A stretch of 64,000 nucleotides of DNA from Bacteroides graminisolvens DSM 19988 = JCM 15093 (lineage in GTDB: Bacteria > Bacteroidota > Bacteroidia > Bacteroidales > Bacteroidaceae): the NCBI RefSeq assembly GCF_000428125.1, contig NZ_ATZI01000010.1, positions 55,033 through 119,032 of the forward strand, given 5' to 3'. Numbering within the stretch: position 1 is the stretch's first letter; each line of letters opens with the position of its first letter. Position numbers and translations under genes: made by a program. Shown in pieces: positions 53,801-62,709 of the stretch. Below the pieces are notes generated by a model, which was not told where the DNA came from, made no database searches, and saw nothing but the letters and a program-made list of their open reading frames with translations.

Positions 53801-54047
53801 CTACACCGTTTATATTGGAAAGGGTTTTCTCCAAAGGAGCTACCACTTTCGTTTCCATTTCAGTGGGCGTAGCACCCGGCATACCAATAAAGATATCGGC
53901 CACGGGTAGGTTTATCTGAGGTTCTTCTTCTCGGGGAATAAGGTATACGCTATACGCCCCAACCAGGACAAAGGCTACCATCAATAGTAGCGACAACTTA
54001 CTTTGTAAGAAGCCTCCTGCAATTTTTCCGGCAATTCCTTCTTTCAT
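50829..54047 (-). CDS. RND efflux pump, inner-membrane subunit
   Basis: A 1072-residue RND transporter. The N-terminal transmembrane helix is followed by the porter domain (QEINLPVADIFIGMPGATPTEMETKVVAPLEKTLSNI), and then TM helices 2-6 with the proton-relay motif FVTGIVVDDSIIIAENMHRHF (two acidic residues). A second half repeats the plan, ending TVLTLVVVPLLYYKML. The 'VDDSI...EN' motif in TM4 resembles hydrophobe/amphiphile pumps. The pump lies with an adaptor and a TolC-type channel in one operon, so it should span both membranes. Its substrate cannot be read from sequence. Confidence 0.95.
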   Translation of the reverse strand: MKEGIAGKIAGGFLQSKLSLLLMVAFVLVGAYSVYLIPREEEPQINLPVADIFIGMPGATPTEMETKVVAPLEKTLSNINGVEHVVSTSMADQAMLTVQFYVGQDFEKSLVNLYNELMKNMDKMPQGVSMPLIKTRSINDVPVLALTLWSKDNSDYTLRQQAELIRNEVKKIQHVTNVDIIGGRSRQVTVKIDKEKLAGVNLDMASIGQYMQAANFQMQAGNIYSGNETFAVTSGNFLQTREDVEKLVVGMNKGYPVYLSSIATITEGPATSPTQYVSFAYGKEADNELKKASPSDYPAVTLAISKQEGTDAMHLSEKILSKVEHLKKESISPDIQITVTRNYGESASEKVSELLIHLVGAIVAVTLFVMLAMGWRGGLVVFLSVPITFALTLFAYYFMDYTLNRITLFALVFVTGIVVDDSIIIAENMHRHFKMKYLSFRQAALYAINEVGNPTILATFTVVASVLPMAFVSGLMGPYMSPMPIGASIAMMFSLIVALTLTPYLGYIFLKHKDDKQQESKKETEPEDYDVTQTRLYKFYAWSMRPMLASRRKRWVFMLTTLVLLIASVSLFFLKVVPVKMLPFDNKNEFQVVIDMPETATLEETAAVTKEIAAFVSTQDEVLNCQTYVGTSAPISFNGLMRHYDLRKGENVADIQVNLTDKGDRSAQSHDIAKKMRKPIQEIAKRWGANAKVVEVPPGPPVLSTIVAEVYGPDYQEQIRVARQIKAIFDQTEGMVDTDVFIEDDQTEIRFDVDKEKAMLRGVAPAKITENLRAAVSGKNVGVLHKENTLSPIPIQLELNNADKFSVEALKSLPVQNMQGQVVPLGDVTQVKEVIKEKSIWRKDQKRVVMVAADLAGSLESPIYAMMDVNKKLEEIKLPSGYDLTVLNSSQPETEDNYSMKWDGEWQITYEVFRDLGIAFAVALIIIYLLIVGWFQSFMVPVVMLTAIPLSLIGIVVGHWVMGAYFSATSMIGFIALAGVMVRNSVLLIDFIDIRLKEGIPLTEAVIEAGAVRTLPIVLTAGTVVLGAIVILFDPLFQGLAISLMGGTITSTVLTLVVVPLLYYKMLRNKIK

Positions 54048-54055
54048 GTTCTATT

Positions 54056-55150
54056 TTATTTGCTGGTTTGCACTTTCATTCCATTCTCAAGTCGTTTGCC
54101 CTCTGGTAGAATAACCCGATCGTCTTTCTTTAAACCCGAAAGAACTTCTGTCTGATCGCCTACCGTCTGCCCTAAACGCACCCACCTTAATAAGGCTGTT
54201 TCTAAAGAAGAGACGACATAAACTCCTGTTAAGCCATCCTTATCGATAACAGCTTGCGAAGGAATTAATAGGTTTTGCTGTTGAACAGCCGACTGGTTTG
54301 TTTCTATCGGAACCAAAATATTGGCATACATTCCCGAATACAGTTTGGCCTTTTGCTCTGCAGGAACTTCCACGGTCAATTTATATTGACCACCGGTTTC
54401 AACTGAAGAACGGCTAATTTCCGTTATAGGAGCTTCAAATGATACATCGACAGATTTCACACGCACTATGGCTTTCATACCTTTCTTTATCTTAGCGATA
54501 TCCGATTCCGTGATGGAACTTTCTACTACCCAATCGCTTCCTTTTTCAACCACAATTAAGGGCATTCCGGGGTTAGCCAATGCGCCCAAATCAATGTTGA
54601 TTTGCGAAATCACCCCACTAAATGGTGCAGTGATCTGAGTATAAGCCTGGTTGGCCTGTACTTCTTTTTTCATCTGTCTGGCCATATCCAGTTTGGATTT
54701 CATTGATTGCATTTGCAAATGAACATTCTCATATTCTTTGGTAGAAACTGTTTTGCGAGACAGCATAGCCGCAAATCTTTCTTCGTCTTTTTTGGCTAAA
54801 TCATAAGCCGCCTGAGCCTCGCGAATCATTGCCTCAGCTTGAGCCTTTTTGGCTCCTAATTCCTCGTCGGAAATCGTTAATAACAACTGGCCTTTCGACA
54901 CGGTATCACCTTTCTTTACTTTAATAGAAGTAACTGTACCCATCATACGAGTACCTAAACGAGCAATTTCTTTAGACTGAACTTGTCCGTTGCCAACAAC
55001 ACCTGTCTGACTCTGATATATAGGATATACAATGGCTACTTTGACGGGTACACCTTGTGCTTCATTATTATCTTTATTGCCCGAACATGCAACAAAAAGA
55101 GTGGCAGTAAGCGTAAGCACAGCAAAAGTTATGAATGTAATCTTTTTCAT
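54056..55150 (-). CDS. RND efflux adaptor (membrane fusion lipoprotein)
   Basis: A 364-residue lipoprotein (lipobox LFVACSGNKD). The order is: lipoyl half-motif, a helical hairpin (AQAAYDLAKKDEERFAAMLSRKTVSTKEYENVHLQMQSMKSKLDMARQMKK), the second lipoyl half (ITAPFSGVISQINIDLGALANPGMPLIVV), then beta-barrel domains. It is anchored in the inner membrane outer face and joins pump to channel. It stands between them in the operon, with 8 bases to the pump gene. Confidence 0.9.
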   Translation of the reverse strand: MKKITFITFAVLTLTATLFVACSGNKDNNEAQGVPVKVAIVYPIYQSQTGVVGNGQVQSKEIARLGTRMMGTVTSIKVKKGDTVSKGQLLLTISDEELGAKKAQAEAMIREAQAAYDLAKKDEERFAAMLSRKTVSTKEYENVHLQMQSMKSKLDMARQMKKEVQANQAYTQITAPFSGVISQINIDLGALANPGMPLIVVEKGSDWVVESSITESDIAKIKKGMKAIVRVKSVDVSFEAPITEISRSSVETGGQYKLTVEVPAEQKAKLYSGMYANILVPIETNQSAVQQQNLLIPSQAVIDKDGLTGVYVVSSLETALLRWVRLGQTVGDQTEVLSGLKKDDRVILPEGKRLENGMKVQTSK

Positions 55151-55162
55151 ATTTGTATTTTT

Positions 55163-56482
55163 TTATTCGTTTGTAGATGTTAGGAATGCCAGATAGGCAA
55201 TAGTCAGATTCTTTTTGAAATGCACCATCTCTCTCATTAAGCCCGATTGGGCCAGCTGAGTTTGAATCCTTAATAAATCAGGGGTTGTTGATAACCCTTG
55301 GGAATATCTGTCTGTTTGAATAAACAAGGCTTCTTCGGCCTGTTTCACCATAGACTCGGCTTGTTCTACTTCAAAAGTAAGGTCGGCCAATTGTCTCCTT
55401 GTTTTTTGGTATTCAACTTCGGCCTGCGACTTGGTTTCGTTCAAACGACTAATCATTTTTTGCTGTTCCAGCTTGGAAGCTTTTATTTTATGCCAGTCTT
55501 GCGTTCCTGAGAAGATTTTCCACGACAACCGTATGCCGGCAAAATAGCTGTCAGAATTGAAACGGAAGGGTTTCACGTCATTGAACTGATAATTTCCAAA
55601 TGCATTAATTCTAGGTATGAGGGACATTTTGTCTGATTTCAATTGATTTGTTGCGGCCGATAAACCGGCTTCATACGCCGCGACATCAGAACGCAAATTC
55701 ACAGATAAAGGCTGAACGCGTGTCTCATCAAATTGCACAGCATCAACGTGGTACATCAGTCCGGGCTTTTTCCCCATCAGGAAACCCAGTTGATCAGAAG
55801 CGTTCATTATATTGCTTAGTGCAGTCTGATAATCTGTTTGCATTTTATTCTGAAAGACTTTGGCTTCCAAAAGGTCGGCTTTCTGTATTAAGCCGTGTTC
55901 ATACATATCTTCAGCACGTGTCACAAAAGCATCGGCCGTTTTCAGGGCACTGGCAAGCACCTCTTTATTCTTATAAGACAATTGAATTTCCAGATAAGCC
56001 TTTTTCACTTGAAAGAGCAAGAACTCCTCTTGCCTTTTCTTGGACCACTCCTGCATTTGAGAGTAGTTACGGGCTGCACTCCGCTGATAAATAGCATCTA
56101 AATTAAAGATGGGCTGAGTTACTTCTATTTGCCCTACAAAATCCTTATTAAACCCGGGGTTATTCAATCTGGCTGGATCGAAATCTGTAGCTTCCACACT
56201 CTGTTGTTGTAACTTAAACCCGAAAGCATTTAATGGATTATTAGTAAAATAGCCGGTATAAGATAACCCTACCTGAGGCATAAAAACAGCATCGGCACCG
56301 CGACTGTTTTCTTTTGCAATCCTGGCTGAATAGGTAGCCTGCTTCAATGATTCGTTATGTAAAATAGCAGAATCAATGGCTTGCGTCAAAGAGATGTGTA
56401 CCTCATCAGTCTGTGCTTTTACTGTCAAAGGTATTAAAAGCAGTAAAAGGATCTGTAAACGAATGTTTTTTGTCTTTCTCAT
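55163..56482 (-). CDS. TolC-family outer-membrane efflux channel
   Basis: Start taken at ATG 56482 (MRKTKNIRLQILLLLLIPLTVKAQ), because the frame's earlier ATG at 56512 overlaps the -7 box TATCTTTG (56501-56508). The product is 439 residues. It has a signal peptide and then two OEP repeats, each with helical coils and short strands (VFMPQVGLSYTGYF in the first and IPRINAFGNYQFND in the second). It is the first gene of the operon, and its product forms the outer-membrane duct for the RND pump. Confidence 0.9.
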   Translation of the reverse strand: MRKTKNIRLQILLLLLIPLTVKAQTDEVHISLTQAIDSAILHNESLKQATYSARIAKENSRGADAVFMPQVGLSYTGYFTNNPLNAFGFKLQQQSVEATDFDPARLNNPGFNKDFVGQIEVTQPIFNLDAIYQRSAARNYSQMQEWSKKRQEEFLLFQVKKAYLEIQLSYKNKEVLASALKTADAFVTRAEDMYEHGLIQKADLLEAKVFQNKMQTDYQTALSNIMNASDQLGFLMGKKPGLMYHVDAVQFDETRVQPLSVNLRSDVAAYEAGLSAATNQLKSDKMSLIPRINAFGNYQFNDVKPFRFNSDSYFAGIRLSWKIFSGTQDWHKIKASKLEQQKMISRLNETKSQAEVEYQKTRRQLADLTFEVEQAESMVKQAEEALFIQTDRYSQGLSTTPDLLRIQTQLAQSGLMREMVHFKKNLTIAYLAFLTSTNE

Positions 56483-56500
56483 ATCTTGTTCTTTTTTCTG

Positions 56501-56508
56501 CAAAGATA
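56501..56508 (-). promoter_or_regulatory. -7 box of the efflux operon
   Basis: On the minus strand TATCTTTG is exact, with no TTTG 19-21 bases upstream. It probably needs an activator. It fixes the start of the TolC gene at 56482. Confidence 0.5.
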
Positions 56509-56689
56509 ACAAGTAAGAGAATGACTTAGTTTATTTTTAACCTGCTATGCATCAGGGGATAAACTGTTGTGCAACAGGAGTATTAAATAACAGATTCTTT
56601 TTACATTGAGTAATAATGGTACGTTATTCTACAGAAAAAGCCTTCTTACAAAACATGCAAGAAGGCTTTAAACATATATGATAACTATA

Positions 56690-57436
56690 TCAGTCTTTTA
56701 ATTGAAAATCTTTTCTCCGTAAAACAAAGCTGTTACTCAAATATTTTTCACGCACAATCTTATTCTCAGCCAATTCTTCAGGGGTACCCTGAAATAATAT
56801 TTTGCCTTCAAAAAGAAGATATGCGCGGTCTGTTATGCTTAAGGTTTCTTGTACATTATGGTCTGTTATCAAAATACCGATGTTTTTGTCTTTTAACTTC
56901 CAGACAATCTGCTGTATATCTTCCACCGCAATGGGGTCAACCCCGGCAAAAGGCTCATCTAGCATAATAAACTTAGGGTCAATGGCCAGGCAACGTGCAA
57001 TCTCTGTTCTTCTACGTTCTCCTCCCGAAAGCTGATTTCCAAGATTTTTGCGAACTTTTTGCAAACGAAACTCTGCAATCAGACTTTCTAGTTTCTCCTT
57101 TTGATATTCTTTGGGTTTGTTGGTCATTTCCAAAACTGAGGCTATGTTATCTTCTACAGTCATTTGACGAAAAACAGAAGCCTCTTGAGCCAAATAACCG
57201 ATACCCGTTTGGGCACGCTTATAAACCGGATAATTAGTTATTTCCAAATCATCCAGAAAAATACGTCCTTCGTTGGGAGTGATAAGTCCTACCGTCATAT
57301 AGAAAGAAGTCGTCTTACCGGCACCATTGGGACCAAGTAAGCCAACAATTTCGCCCTGCTTAACATCAATAGAAACATGACTAACTACCGTACGTTTACC
57401 GTACTTCTTCACTAAATCCTCGGTACGAAGAACCAT
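56690..57436 (-). CDS. lptB: LptB-type LPS export ABC ATPase
   Basis: A 248-residue ATPase when started at ATG 57436 ([18 protein letters not shown]); ATG 57457 is also possible. Walker A is GPNGAGKT, the signature is LSGGERRR, Walker B is [13 protein letters not shown], and the H-loop is LITDHNVQE. The line [22 protein letters not shown] is typical of LptB rather than other ABC proteins. It powers LPS export with LptFG, which are not in this window. It is divergent from mlaE, and both -7 boxes lie within the 70-base space. Confidence 0.9.
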   Translation of the reverse strand: MVLRTEDLVKKYGKRTVVSHVSIDVKQGEIVGLLGPNGAGKTTSFYMTVGLITPNEGRIFLDDLEITNYPVYKRAQTGIGYLAQEASVFRQMTVEDNIASVLEMTNKPKEYQKEKLESLIAEFRLQKVRKNLGNQLSGGERRRTEIARCLAIDPKFIMLDEPFAGVDPIAVEDIQQIVWKLKDKNIGILITDHNVQETLSITDRAYLLFEGKILFQGTPEELAENKIVREKYLSNSFVLRRKDFQLKD

Positions 57437-57470
57437 TCTGTTATCTTCCATATCCATTGTTATTTAGCGG

Positions 57471-57508
57471 CAAATGTAGTAAAAATAAGCTGAAAAAATG
57501 TACATTTG
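57471..57508. promoter_or_regulatory. Divergent promoter pair for lptB and mlaE
   Basis: TACATTTG occurs on the minus strand at 57471-57478 (toward lptB) and on the plus strand at 57501-57508 (toward mlaE), both exact -7 boxes. Neither has a TTTG -33 box at the expected distance. The plus-strand box sets the mlaE start at ATG 57527. Confidence 0.65.
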
Positions 57509-57526
57509 CAAACAAATATACAAGAT

Positions 57527-58270
57527 ATGATAAAAGCACTCCGAACTGTTGGTTGTTATGTGGTTCTTATGAAAAGAGCGTTTGCCCGCCCTGAAAGAAT
57601 GCACATGTTCTTCAAACAATACATCAAAGAAATAGAGCAATTAGGCATAAATTCGATTGGTATTGTACTCCTGATATCTTTCTTTATCGGCGCAGTTATT
57701 ACCATACAAATCAAGCTTAACATTGAAAGCCCCTGGATGCCCCGGTGGACTGTAGGATATGTAACTCGTGAAATCTTACTTTTAGAGTTCTCATCTTCAA
57801 TCATGTGTTTAATTCTGGCTGGAAAAGTTGGTTCTAACATTGCCTCAGAACTGGGCACTATGAGAGTTACTCAACAAATTGACGCTTTAGAAATCATGGG
57901 CGTTAATTCTGCAAACTATCTTATATTGCCTAAAATCACAGCGCTAGTAACTGCAATTCCTGTTCTAGTAACGTTTAGTATATTTGCCGGAATAATTGGG
58001 GCCTTTGCCACCTGTTGGTTTGGCGGCATTATGACGGCCACTGATTTAGAATACGGTTTGCAGTTCACCTTTGTTGAATGGTTTGTGTGGTGCGGTATAA
58101 TCAAATCTTTATTTTTCGCTTTTATCATTGCAAGCGTATCTGCCTTTTTCGGTTATAGTGTTGAAGGCGGTTCTATCGAAGTAGGTAAAGCCTCTACTGA
58201 CGCGGTTGTGTCAAGTAGTGTACTGATCCTTTTCGCTGATCTTATATTAACTCAACTATTAATGGGATGA
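57527..58270 (+). CDS. mlaE: MlaE-type phospholipid ABC permease
   Basis: A 247-residue membrane protein (MIKALRTVGCYVVLMKRAFARPERM at the start). It has about five hydrophobic helices, including IGIVLLISFFIGAVITIQIKL, the MlaE motif EIMGVNSANYLILPKITALVTAIPVLVTF, and the end FFGYSVEGGSIEVGKASTDAVVSSSVLILFADLILTQLLMG. It works with the MlaF ATPase to move phospholipids between membranes. Its stop overlaps the mlaF start by 4 bases. The start was set by the -7 box. Confidence 0.9.
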   Translation: MIKALRTVGCYVVLMKRAFARPERMHMFFKQYIKEIEQLGINSIGIVLLISFFIGAVITIQIKLNIESPWMPRWTVGYVTREILLLEFSSSIMCLILAGKVGSNIASELGTMRVTQQIDALEIMGVNSANYLILPKITALVTAIPVLVTFSIFAGIIGAFATCWFGGIMTATDLEYGLQFTFVEWFVWCGIIKSLFFAFIIASVSAFFGYSVEGGSIEVGKASTDAVVSSSVLILFADLILTQLLMG

Positions 58271-59037
58271 TTGAAATTAAGAATCTATATAAATCCTTTG
58301 ATGATAAAGAAGTACTCAAAGGTATTAATGCCACATTTGAAAACGGAAAAACAAATTTAATAATCGGGCAAAGTGGTTCTGGGAAAACCGTATTCATGAA
58401 ATGCATTGTAGGGTTATTGCAGCCTACAAAAGGGGAAATATTATATGATGAACGCAATTTCCTGAATATGGGCAAGAACGAGAAGAAGCTTCTTCGACGT
58501 GAAATGGGGATGATTTTTCAAAGTGCTGCTTTGTTTGACTCCATGAGTGTACTCGAAAACGTAATGTTTCCACTAAATATGTTCAGTAAAGACACTCTTC
58601 GGGATCGTCAGAGAAGAGCTTTGTTTTGTCTGGATCGAGTGAAATTATCGGATGCAAGCAATAAATTTCCCGGTGAAATTAGTGGAGGAATGCAAAAGCG
58701 TGTTGCTATAGCAAGGGCAATAGCACTACAACCGCAGTATTTATTTTGTGACGAACCCAATTCCGGACTAGATCCTAAAACGTCTCTGGTAATCGATGAA
58801 CTAATTCAGGATATTACAAGAGAATATAATATGACCACTATCATTAATACCCACGATATGAATTCTGTTATGGGGATAGGAGAGAAAATTATTTTTATAT
58901 ATGAAGGGCATAAAGAATGGGAAGGTAGTAAAGATGATATATTCACTTCTCCCAATTCCAAGCTAAACAATTTTGTTTTCGCATCGGATTTATTTCAAAA
59001 GGTCAAAGAAGCGGAAGTTCAGAATCTTGAAGGATAA
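58267..59037 (+). CDS. mlaF: MlaF-type ABC ATPase
   Basis: A 256-residue ATPase. Walker A is IGQSGSGKT, the signature is ISGGMQKRVAIARA, Walker B is YLFCDEPNSGLDPKTS, and the H-loop is NTHDMNSV. The Mla-type pair with MlaE is clear from overlap and from the GGMQKR signature variant. The window ends the operon here with a strong terminator; no mlaD/MCE gene follows, so the substrate-binding protein must be encoded elsewhere. Confidence 0.9.
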   Translation: MIEIKNLYKSFDDKEVLKGINATFENGKTNLIIGQSGSGKTVFMKCIVGLLQPTKGEILYDERNFLNMGKNEKKLLRREMGMIFQSAALFDSMSVLENVMFPLNMFSKDTLRDRQRRALFCLDRVKLSDASNKFPGEISGGMQKRVAIARAIALQPQYLFCDEPNSGLDPKTSLVIDELIQDITREYNMTTIINTHDMNSVMGIGEKIIFIYEGHKEWEGSKDDIFTSPNSKLNNFVFASDLFQKVKEAEVQNLEG

Positions 59038-59075
59038 TAAAAAAGCCAATCGCAAACGATTGGCTTTTTTATTAT
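59034..59075. terminator. Bidirectional terminator between mlaF and der
   Basis: A 19-bp perfect inverted repeat: arms at 59034-59052 and 59057-59075, with a 4-base loop CAAA, a GCCAATCG/CGATTGGC core, and A/T flanks that give T-tracts both ways. It serves convergent mlaF and der. Confidence 0.95.
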
Positions 59076-59083
59076 TGTATTAC

Positions 59084-60397
59084 TTACTTCTGACGAATAT
59101 ATACATTAATAGGAGTTCCTTTCAAATTCCACTTCTCGCGAATCTTATTTTCCAAGAAACGACGATATGGCTCTTTTACGTATTGAGGCAAGTTTGCAAA
59201 AAACACAAAAGAGGGTATTTGAGTATTAGGTAATTGAGTAATGTACTTGATCTTAATGTATTTACCTTTATTTGATGGAGGCGGATATGCTTCAATCAAA
59301 GGTAACAACTCTTCGTTAAGACGAGCCGTAGAAATTTTCACCTTTCTATTCTCATAAACATCACGAGCTTCTTCCAGCACTTTCAAAATACGTTGTTTGG
59401 TTAACGCTGAGGCAAATACAATAGGAAAGTCCACAAAAGGAGCGAAACGTGAACGAATAGCGTTTTCAAACTCCTTCATTACCTTCACGGTCTTGTCCTC
59501 TACTAAATCCCATTTATTAACAACAACAACAAGCCCTTTTGAGTTCTTTTGTATTAAAGAGAAGATATTCAAGTCCTGACTTTCAATACCCCTCGTTGCA
59601 TCCACCATTAAAATACAAACATCAGCTCCTTCAATAGAACGAATGGAGCGAATGACTGAATAATATTCTAAATCTTCATTGACCTTATTCTTCTTTCTGA
59701 TTCCAGCAGTGTCTACCAAATAAAAGTCAAATCCAAACTTGTTATAACGTGTATAGATAGAATCACGAGTAGTTCCCGCAATCTCTGTTACGATGTTACG
59801 TTCTTCACCGATGAAAGCATTAACAATAGATGATTTTCCGGCATTAGGACGTCCAACAACTGCAAAACGAGGAATCTCATCATCTAGGATTTCAGATGTT
59901 TCTTTCTTAAACTTGCTAACAATCAAATCCATTAAATCACCCGTTCCACTACCTGTCATGGCTGAAATACAATAGGGATCACCTAATCCTAGTGAATAGA
60001 ATTCCGGCGCATTATATTGTAATTCATGATTATCCGTTTTATTTGCCACAACTATGACCGGGCTATCAGCTCTTCTCAAAATAGAAGCTACTTGCAAATC
60101 CAAGTCAGTCAATCCGTTAATAACATCAACTACAAACAGAATCACATCAGCTTCTTCAACTGCCAATAGTACCTGCTTACGTATCTCTTCTTCAAAAATA
60201 TCATCTGAATTAACGACCCATCCACCTGTATCAACGACGGAAAATTCGCGTCCTAACCATTCAGATTTGCCATATTGTCTGTCACGGGTAGTACCCGCTT
60301 CCTCATTTACTATTGCCTGACGAGTCTTCGTCAAACGATTAAAAAGAGTAGATTTTCCCACATTAGGACGACCTACTATTGCTACCAAATTTCCCAT
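59084..60397 (-). CDS. der: GTPase Der (EngA)
   Basis: A 437-residue protein with two GTPase domains. The first has GRPNVGKS (8-15) and the G3 motif DTGGW, and NKTD follows. The second has GRPNAGKS and DTAGIRKK, with NKWD. A KH-like C-terminal domain ends the protein. Der helps mature the 50S ribosomal subunit. It is the last gene of the DUF177-rpmF-fabH-era-der group, which ends at the strong terminator. Confidence 0.97.
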   Translation of the reverse strand: MGNLVAIVGRPNVGKSTLFNRLTKTRQAIVNEEAGTTRDRQYGKSEWLGREFSVVDTGGWVVNSDDIFEEEIRKQVLLAVEEADVILFVVDVINGLTDLDLQVASILRRADSPVIVVANKTDNHELQYNAPEFYSLGLGDPYCISAMTGSGTGDLMDLIVSKFKKETSEILDDEIPRFAVVGRPNAGKSSIVNAFIGEERNIVTEIAGTTRDSIYTRYNKFGFDFYLVDTAGIRKKNKVNEDLEYYSVIRSIRSIEGADVCILMVDATRGIESQDLNIFSLIQKNSKGLVVVVNKWDLVEDKTVKVMKEFENAIRSRFAPFVDFPIVFASALTKQRILKVLEEARDVYENRKVKISTARLNEELLPLIEAYPPPSNKGKYIKIKYITQLPNTQIPSFVFFANLPQYVKEPYRRFLENKIREKWNLKGTPINVYIRQK

Positions 60398-60444
60398 AAT
60401 TATAACTGTCTATTTTCGACTCTCACAGTCTTATAAATCTAAAC

Positions 60445-61326
60445 TTAATCAAGTTGATAACCAAAATTCCGCAGCTCCTTATCCGAACTACGCCAATCTT
60501 TATCAACCTTAACAAAGGTCTCCAAATAAATAGATTTTCCAAAAAATCTCTCAAGATCACGACGTGCTTCAGTCGATATTTTCTTCAATGCTTTGCCTTG
60601 CTTCCCGATAATAATTCCCTTTTGAGAATCACGTTCTACATAAATAACAGCATGTATTCTTATTAGTTTAGCCTCTTCTTTGAATTGTTCAACAACTACT
60701 TCAACAGAATAAGGAATTTCTTTATCATAATACAGCAAAATCTTCTCGCGAATAATTTCATTCACAAAGAATCGAGCGGGTTTGTCTGTTAATTGATCCT
60801 TATCAAAATAAGGAGGAGAATCAGGCAATAATTCTTTTATTCGCTTCAATACATAATCAACATTAAACTTCGATAATGCTGAAATAGGTATAATCTCAGC
60901 TTTAGGAATAAGTTCTTTCCAAGTCTCAACCAATTCTATTAATTTCTCTTGATTAGTTTGATCAATCTTATTAATCAACAATAAAACAGGCAACTCCAGC
61001 TTACTCACTTTAGCAAGAAAATCACTGTTCTTATCAGGAGATTCTATAGTATCAGTTACATAAAGCAGAACATCAGCATCTATTAAGGCTGAAGTAGAGA
61101 AATTAAGCATTGACTCTTGAAGCTTATAAGCTGGTTTAACAACACCCGGAGTATCAGAAAATACAATCTGCATTTCTTCCGTATTATATATTCCCATGAT
61201 ACGATGACGGGTAGTTTGTGCTTTGAAAGTAGCGATTGAAATTCTCTCTCCGACCAAAGCATTCATCAAAGTAGATTTTCCAACGTTAGGATTACCTACA
61301 ATATTAACAAAACCAGCTTTATGCAT
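60445..61326 (-). CDS. era: GTPase Era
   Basis: A 293-residue GTPase. G1 is GNPNVGKS (11-18), G3 is DTPGV, G4 is NKID, and the KH domain has the GIIIGKQGKALKKIS motif. Era binds 16S rRNA and assists 30S assembly. It follows fabH after a terminator at 61353-61387 and precedes der by 47 bases. Confidence 0.97.
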   Translation of the reverse strand: MHKAGFVNIVGNPNVGKSTLMNALVGERISIATFKAQTTRHRIMGIYNTEEMQIVFSDTPGVVKPAYKLQESMLNFSTSALIDADVLLYVTDTIESPDKNSDFLAKVSKLELPVLLLINKIDQTNQEKLIELVETWKELIPKAEIIPISALSKFNVDYVLKRIKELLPDSPPYFDKDQLTDKPARFFVNEIIREKILLYYDKEIPYSVEVVVEQFKEEAKLIRIHAVIYVERDSQKGIIIGKQGKALKKISTEARRDLERFFGKSIYLETFVKVDKDWRSSDKELRNFGYQLD

Positions 61327-61352
61327 ATTATCACTTATTATAAATTAGAAAA

Positions 61353-61387
61353 AAAAACGCATCGAATAAAAAATAGGATGCGTTTTT
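61353..61387 (-). terminator. Terminator after fabH
   Basis: Arms AAAAACGCATC (61353-61363) and GATGCGTTTTT (61377-61387) pair perfectly over 11 bp, and a T-tract follows on the minus strand. It may reduce, but not abolish, read-through from fabH to era. Confidence 0.75.
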
Positions 61388-61408
61388 ATATATATCAGCA
61401 ACTATCGG

Positions 61409-62413
61409 TTACTTTTTACTTCCGTCATAGCCCCATTTAACATAAACAGCTCCCCAGGTAAATCCTGCGCCAAAAGCTGTGAAAATTAAATTGTCACCTT
61501 TCTTTAGTTTTTCTTCAAAATCCCAAATACAAAGAGGTAATGTAGCAGCACTTGTATTACCATAACGATGAATGTTAACCATCACCTTTTCAATTGGCAA
61601 TTCCATTCTATGTGCCACTGCATCAATAATACGCATATTAGCCTGATGAGGAATAACCCACGCTATGTTATCTTTATCCAAAGAATTTCTCTCAGCAACA
61701 GCAGCTGTTGCATCGGACATGTTAGAAACTGCATACTTAAAAACAGTTCTACCTTCTTGGTAAACATAGTGCATGTGATTATCAATGGTGAAATAAGAAG
61801 ACGGACAAACTGAACCACCCGCTTTCATGTGCAAGAAAGGAAGTCCTTTACCATCTGTTTTCAATAGCGAATCCATAATACCATAATCTTCCGTTGTGGG
61901 TTCCACCATGAAAGCAGCTGCACCATCACCAAATATTGGACAAGTAGAACGGTCCGTATAATCTGTCACTGAAGACATTTTATCAGCTCCTACTATTATG
62001 ACTTTTTTATATCTGCCAGAGCGAATAAAAGAAGCAGCGGTTTCCATAAGATAAAGAAAGCCACTGCAAGCAGCTTGAAGGTCAAATGCAAATGCATTTT
62101 TCAAGCCTAATTTATCGCATAAGATTGATGCTGTTGAGGGAAAGTGATAGTCGGCTGTGCTTGTAGCAACAATTACCAAATCAATATCATCAGGATTTGC
62201 TCCCGTACGTTGCATTAATTGCTTGGCGGCTTTTCTAGCCATGTAAGAAGTCCCAAGGCCTTCTTCATTCAAAATTCTTCTTTCTTTGACTCCTATTCGA
62301 GTCATAATCCATTCGTCGTTGGTATCAACCATCTTGGATATCTCCTCATTTGTCAATACATAATCGGGAACATATCCACCAACTCCTGTGATTACAGCGT
62401 TAATTTTTTCCAT
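61409..62413 (-). CDS. fabH: Beta-ketoacyl-ACP synthase III
   Basis: Start at ATG 62413 ([24 protein letters not shown]), preferred over the frame's extra 7 codons; 334 residues. The active Cys is C116 in [11 protein letters not shown]. The His is in [12 protein letters not shown] and the Asn in [11 protein letters not shown]. It starts type II fatty acid synthesis by joining acetyl-CoA with malonyl-ACP. The gene follows rpmF, the standard place, and is separated by a leader with nested inverted repeats. Confidence 0.95.
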   Translation of the reverse strand: MEKINAVITGVGGYVPDYVLTNEEISKMVDTNDEWIMTRIGVKERRILNEEGLGTSYMARKAAKQLMQRTGANPDDIDLVIVATSTADYHFPSTASILCDKLGLKNAFAFDLQAACSGFLYLMETAASFIRSGRYKKVIIVGADKMSSVTDYTDRSTCPIFGDGAAAFMVEPTTEDYGIMDSLLKTDGKGLPFLHMKAGGSVCPSSYFTIDNHMHYVYQEGRTVFKYAVSNMSDATAAVAERNSLDKDNIAWVIPHQANMRIIDAVAHRMELPIEKVMVNIHRYGNTSAATLPLCIWDFEEKLKKGDNLIFTAFGAGFTWGAVYVKWGYDGSKK

Positions 62414-62440
62414 TATCCTACTTTGAATTTGCAAAATGAT

Positions 62441-62495
62441 ATACTTAAAATACAGCCGTAAGTTTTAAACCCCGGCTGCTAATTCTTAAGTATAC
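62441..62495. other. Nested inverted repeats upstream of fabH
   Basis: Outer arms TATACTTAA and TTAAGTATA (62441-62449, 62487-62495) and inner arms CAGCCG and CGGCTG pair perfectly. They lie between rpmF and fabH. The structure may be an operator or an RNA leader; no known riboswitch was recognised. Confidence 0.45.
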
Positions 62496-62512
62496 ATCAA
62501 CTAAACTGTATA

Positions 62513-62698
62513 TTATACAGCTGCTTCTTTAACAATAGCAAGTTTGCCTCTGTAGTATCCGCAAGCGCCACATACAGTATGGTAAACATGCCACTCACCA
62601 CAATTAGGGCATACAGCCAATGTAGGAGCTACTGCTTTATCATGAGTTCTTCTCTTCGCAGTTCTTGTTTTTGATTGTCTTCTCTTAGGATGTGCCAT
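62513..62698 (-). CDS. rpmF: Ribosomal protein L32
   Basis: A 61-residue basic protein. It begins MAHPKRRQSKTRTAKRRTHDK and has the zinc knuckle C-P-N-C ... C-G-A-C (CPNCGEWHVYHTVCGACGYYRGK). The size and Cys pattern are those of bacterial L32. It lies between the DUF177 gene and fabH, a conserved arrangement. Confidence 0.97.
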   Translation of the reverse strand: MAHPKRRQSKTRTAKRRTHDKAVAPTLAVCPNCGEWHVYHTVCGACGYYRGKLAIVKEAAV

Positions 62699-62709
62699 TT
62701 TTCTAAACT

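Noticed and set aside
56483..56512. Extra N-terminus for the TolC channel
   Set aside because: It overlaps the -7 box TATCTTTG and would precede the signal peptide.
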